Positions 36,863-38,720 of a stretch of 38,720 nucleotides of DNA are shown one piece after another. A program made the translations under genes and the position numbers. Below the pieces are notes generated by a model, which ran no database searches, was not told the origin of the DNA, and worked only from the letters and a program-made list of their open reading frames with translations. The first letter of the stretch is position 1. The number at the start of each line of letters is the position of its first letter. Origin of the DNA: Flavobacteriaceae bacterium (GTDB taxonomy: Bacteria; Bacteroidota; Bacteroidia; Flavobacteriales; Flavobacteriaceae); NCBI GenBank assembly GCA_947452415.1, contig CANGCT010000014.1, positions 1 through 38,720 of the forward strand, given 5' to 3'.

Positions 36863-36870
36863 TAACTTTG
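36863..36870 (+). promoter_or_regulatory. -7 element for the rhomboid gene
   Basis: TAACTTTG lies 50 bases before the ATG at 36921. Confidence 0.5.
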
Positions 36871-36920
36871 GTTTAACAAAACCTAAACAACAATTGTTAT
36901 TTTTACCTAAAATATACGCT

Positions 36921-37568
36921 ATGAGTTCCACATTTTTTTTAATAGCTCTAATTGCCATCAATGTAATTGTAAGTTTTAAGGGATTTGAAGATACCTATTT
37001 TTTTAGAAAATACCAATTCCACATTGGAAGCATTCTTAAAGGAGAACAAATACGAATGATTACTTCGGGATTTCTACATGCCGATATTTCGCATTTGGCA
37101 TTCAACATGCTTACACTGTATTTTTTCGCACCCGTAGTCTCCACAGCTTTAGGAAATTATTCATTTTTATTAATTTATTTTGCAAGTATAGTTTTTGGAA
37201 GTCTTCTTACTTTATTCATCCACAAAAACGATTACAATTATAGTGCTATTGGCGCTTCGGGAGCAGTAACTGGAATTATTTATTCGGCAATTTTAATAGA
37301 TCCAAGTCTAAAAATATTTCTATTTTTCATCCCAATTCCAATAGCTGCTTACCTTTTCGGAATTGGATATTTATTGTATTCTATCTATGGAATGAGAGCC
37401 AAAAATGACAATATTGGACATACAGCTCACTTTGGAGGTGCCATTGGTGGCTATATTTTTTCTATTATTTTGCATCCTCAAATACTTACCGAAAATACGT
37501 TTATGGTTGTTATTTTAACCATCCCAATTATAATTATGGCTGTTATGGCCAAGCAAGGAAAACTATAA
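36921..37568 (+). CDS. Rhomboid-family intramembrane serine protease
   Basis: The 215-residue protein has six or so membrane segments and the rhomboid active-site residues: Ser113 in GASGAVTG and His170 in GHTAHFGGAIGGY. The first luminal loop has the HADISHLAFNMLTLYFF segment typical of the family (H-x-x-x-x-H-x-x-x-N). It cleaves membrane-embedded substrates; none is known here. The start at 36921 is chosen because the in-frame TTG at 36894 would add hydrophobic residues with no support. Confidence 0.92.
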   Translation: MSSTFFLIALIAINVIVSFKGFEDTYFFRKYQFHIGSILKGEQIRMITSGFLHADISHLAFNMLTLYFFAPVVSTALGNYSFLLIYFASIVFGSLLTLFIHKNDYNYSAIGASGAVTGIIYSAILIDPSLKIFLFFIPIPIAAYLFGIGYLLYSIYGMRAKNDNIGHTAHFGGAIGGYIFSIILHPQILTENTFMVVILTIPIIIMAVMAKQGKL

Positions 37569-37611
37569 TTGGCATAAATTTTGAATAAGCAATAATCTAA
37601 AACATTTTATT

Positions 37612-38304
37612 ATGAAAAAAGCAATTTTAATCGCATTCGCGATGTTTGCCTCATTGGCACAAGCACAAGAGCAAAAACAAATTCCTCAAATTTCTGTTTC
37701 TGGAGAAGGAAAAATTAGCGTAAAACCCGATCAAGTTGTTGTTAATTTTGGAGTAGAAAATTTAGGAAAAGATGCTGCCGAAGTAAAAAAATTAAACGAC
37801 GAAACGATAGATAAAGTTCTAAAATTCATAAAGGATTTCGGAATCCCTGCATCCGATTTTAAAACTACCAATGTAAGTTTAAACCGAAATTATGATTATG
37901 AAAAAAAGAAATACAATTACCTTGCTTCTCAATCGGTTACCATTATTTTAAAAGACATTTTAAAATACGATAGTTTAATGATAGGCTTGGTGGATAATGG
38001 CATAAACAACATTAGCGATGTAGAATTTAAGTCCTCTAAATTAGAAGATTACAAATCAGAAGCCCGAAAACTAGCAATGAAAGAAGCCAAACACAAAGCC
38101 GAAGACTATACATCTGTTTTGAATCAAAAAATTGGAAAAGCCCTAACCATAAGTGATAATACCCAAGCCTATTTCCCACAACCAATGTATAAAATGGCAA
38201 TGGCAGACGCTGGACTTCCTGCAAATACAACCTCTAAAGAAACCCTTGCTATTGGTGAAATTGAAGTAACCGCTAATGTTTCGGTAAGTTTTGTAATAGA
38301 ATGA
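37612..38304 (+). CDS. SIMPL-domain (DUF541) secreted protein
   Basis: The 230-residue protein has a signal peptide ending SLAQAQ. The SIMPL domain follows: IPQISVSGEGKISVKPDQVVVNFGVE, KVLKFIKDFGIPASDFKTTNVSLNRNYDY and a late EARKLAMKEAKHKAEDY helix. SIMPL proteins are periplasmic or outer-membrane proteins of unclear function, linked to stress tolerance in some bacteria. It is 43 bases downstream of the rhomboid gene on the same strand and might share its transcript. Confidence 0.88.
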   Translation: MKKAILIAFAMFASLAQAQEQKQIPQISVSGEGKISVKPDQVVVNFGVENLGKDAAEVKKLNDETIDKVLKFIKDFGIPASDFKTTNVSLNRNYDYEKKKYNYLASQSVTIILKDILKYDSLMIGLVDNGINNISDVEFKSSKLEDYKSEARKLAMKEAKHKAEDYTSVLNQKIGKALTISDNTQAYFPQPMYKMAMADAGLPANTTSKETLAIGEIEVTANVSVSFVIE

Positions 38305-38339
38305 TTACATCAAACACATGTTAATCAAAATTAATTTTT

Positions 38340-38625
38340 CTTTTATAGCGTGCCCCTTCGGGTCGGGCTGTGCGCTATATCTTTGCTTTTTTAAAGAAAA
38401 AAAGCAAAGGATGCCGCTTCCATCCCTCACGCAACACGTTTACAATTTTCCAGAAATTCATGATTAAATATTAGCAACTATTCCACTCCTTTGGAGGGGT
38501 TCCCGAAGGGCGGGACGGCTTTTTTTAAACAAAAAAATTAGAGTATTTTATACAATACTTTCATGCTTTGGCACCCCTCTCCTTTAGAGAGGGGCCGGGG
38601 GTGAGGTTCTTTTCAAGAGGATTCC
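38340..38625. repeat. GC-rich dispersed-repeat-like elements
   Basis: In a gap of 343 bases without a gene, several unusual GC-rich blocks stand out: gtgccccttcgggtcgggct, a 12-bp hairpin ctttgctttttt at 38381-38392 with its complement at 38398-38409, a cccgaagggcgggac block near 38504, and cccctctc/gagagggg at 38574-38594. The two ctcctttggagg-type blocks resemble each other. Such elements recur in flavobacterial genomes. Confidence 0.5.
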
Positions 38626-38647
38626 CTCATTTTTTTAGATTTTCCTT

Positions 38648-38720
38648 TTATCGTTTCAGCGAGAAATGGGCTTTAAATTGTTTGTAAGCTTCGGCTTCGT
38701 TATAGTCAACGGTAAACCAG
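38648..38720 (-). CDS. 3' end of a gene running out of the window
   Basis: On the minus strand an open frame enters from the window edge and ends with TAA at 38648. The visible residues are WFTVDYNEAEAYKQFKAHF followed by SLKR. Only 24 codons are present, so no family can be assigned. The stop, the lack of repeats and the following gap support a real gene end. Confidence 0.5.
   Translation of the reverse strand, partial: WFTVDYNEAEAYKQFKAHFSLKR

Overview
The window looks like a chromosomal segment of a Flavobacterium-type member of the Bacteroidota. The reasons are low G+C, promoters with a TAnnTTTG -7 element, no obvious Shine-Dalgarno sequences, two secreted proteins with C-terminal type IX secretion (T9SS) sorting domains, and families typical of the group (DUF4834, YfhO, an alpha-oxoamine synthase of the sulfonolipid/sphingolipid type).

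Layout. (1) 98-2887: uvrA. (2) 2956-10117: an AT-rich accessory island. Eight minus-strand genes run from a KAP-type P-loop NTPase through an outer-membrane beta-barrel (DUF481-like), a coiled-coil protein, a four-CxxC zinc-ribbon protein, a TerB-like protein, a possible uracil-DNA-glycosylase-fold protein and two lipoproteins. A divergent regulator-like gene (HTH-like N-terminus plus helical repeats) faces them. The island is bracketed by two copies of the uvrA 3' end, the functional one at 2838-2884 and a decayed one at 10226-10272, which suggests insertion or recombination at that gene end. (3) 10328-17857: a T9SS-exported M28 peptidase, a lipid-linked-sugar flippase and GT4 glycosyltransferase pair, a nucleotidyltransferase with a 52-residue partner, a YfhO-type membrane protein and a DUF4834 protein. 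(4) 17983-23368: an outer-membrane protein, a GNAT-like protein, and a minus-strand operon of LpxH-like phosphoesterase, GT28-like glycosyltransferase and GH1 glucosidase. (5) 23736-26331: a type II restriction-modification module in the order controller, m5C methyltransferase, HNH endonuclease, with a direct-repeat operator ahead of the controller. (6) 26843-38304: mostly housekeeping genes, namely the alpha-oxoamine synthase, a T9SS-exported GATase-like protein, rdgB, an ABC ATPase, a TetR-like/ABC1-kinase pair, a TlpA-like thioredoxin, an ABC-F ATPase, an LpxL-like acyltransferase, a rhomboid protease and a SIMPL protein. (7) 38340-38610: GC-rich dispersed-repeat-like DNA, then the 3' end of another minus-strand gene.

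The best candidate for an undescribed system is the KAP-NTPase island. It links a cytosolic STAND-like ATPase to an outer-membrane barrel by a TAATG stop/start overlap, carries several small accessory proteins, has its own divergent regulator-like gene, and sits between duplicated uvrA ends. A defence or envelope-stress role is inference only. The C/M/R module is a second, better understood defence system. Two further points merit attention: the ABC-F protein appears to have one intact and one completely degenerate composite ATP site, and an orphan strong terminator lies upstream of the restriction-modification module.
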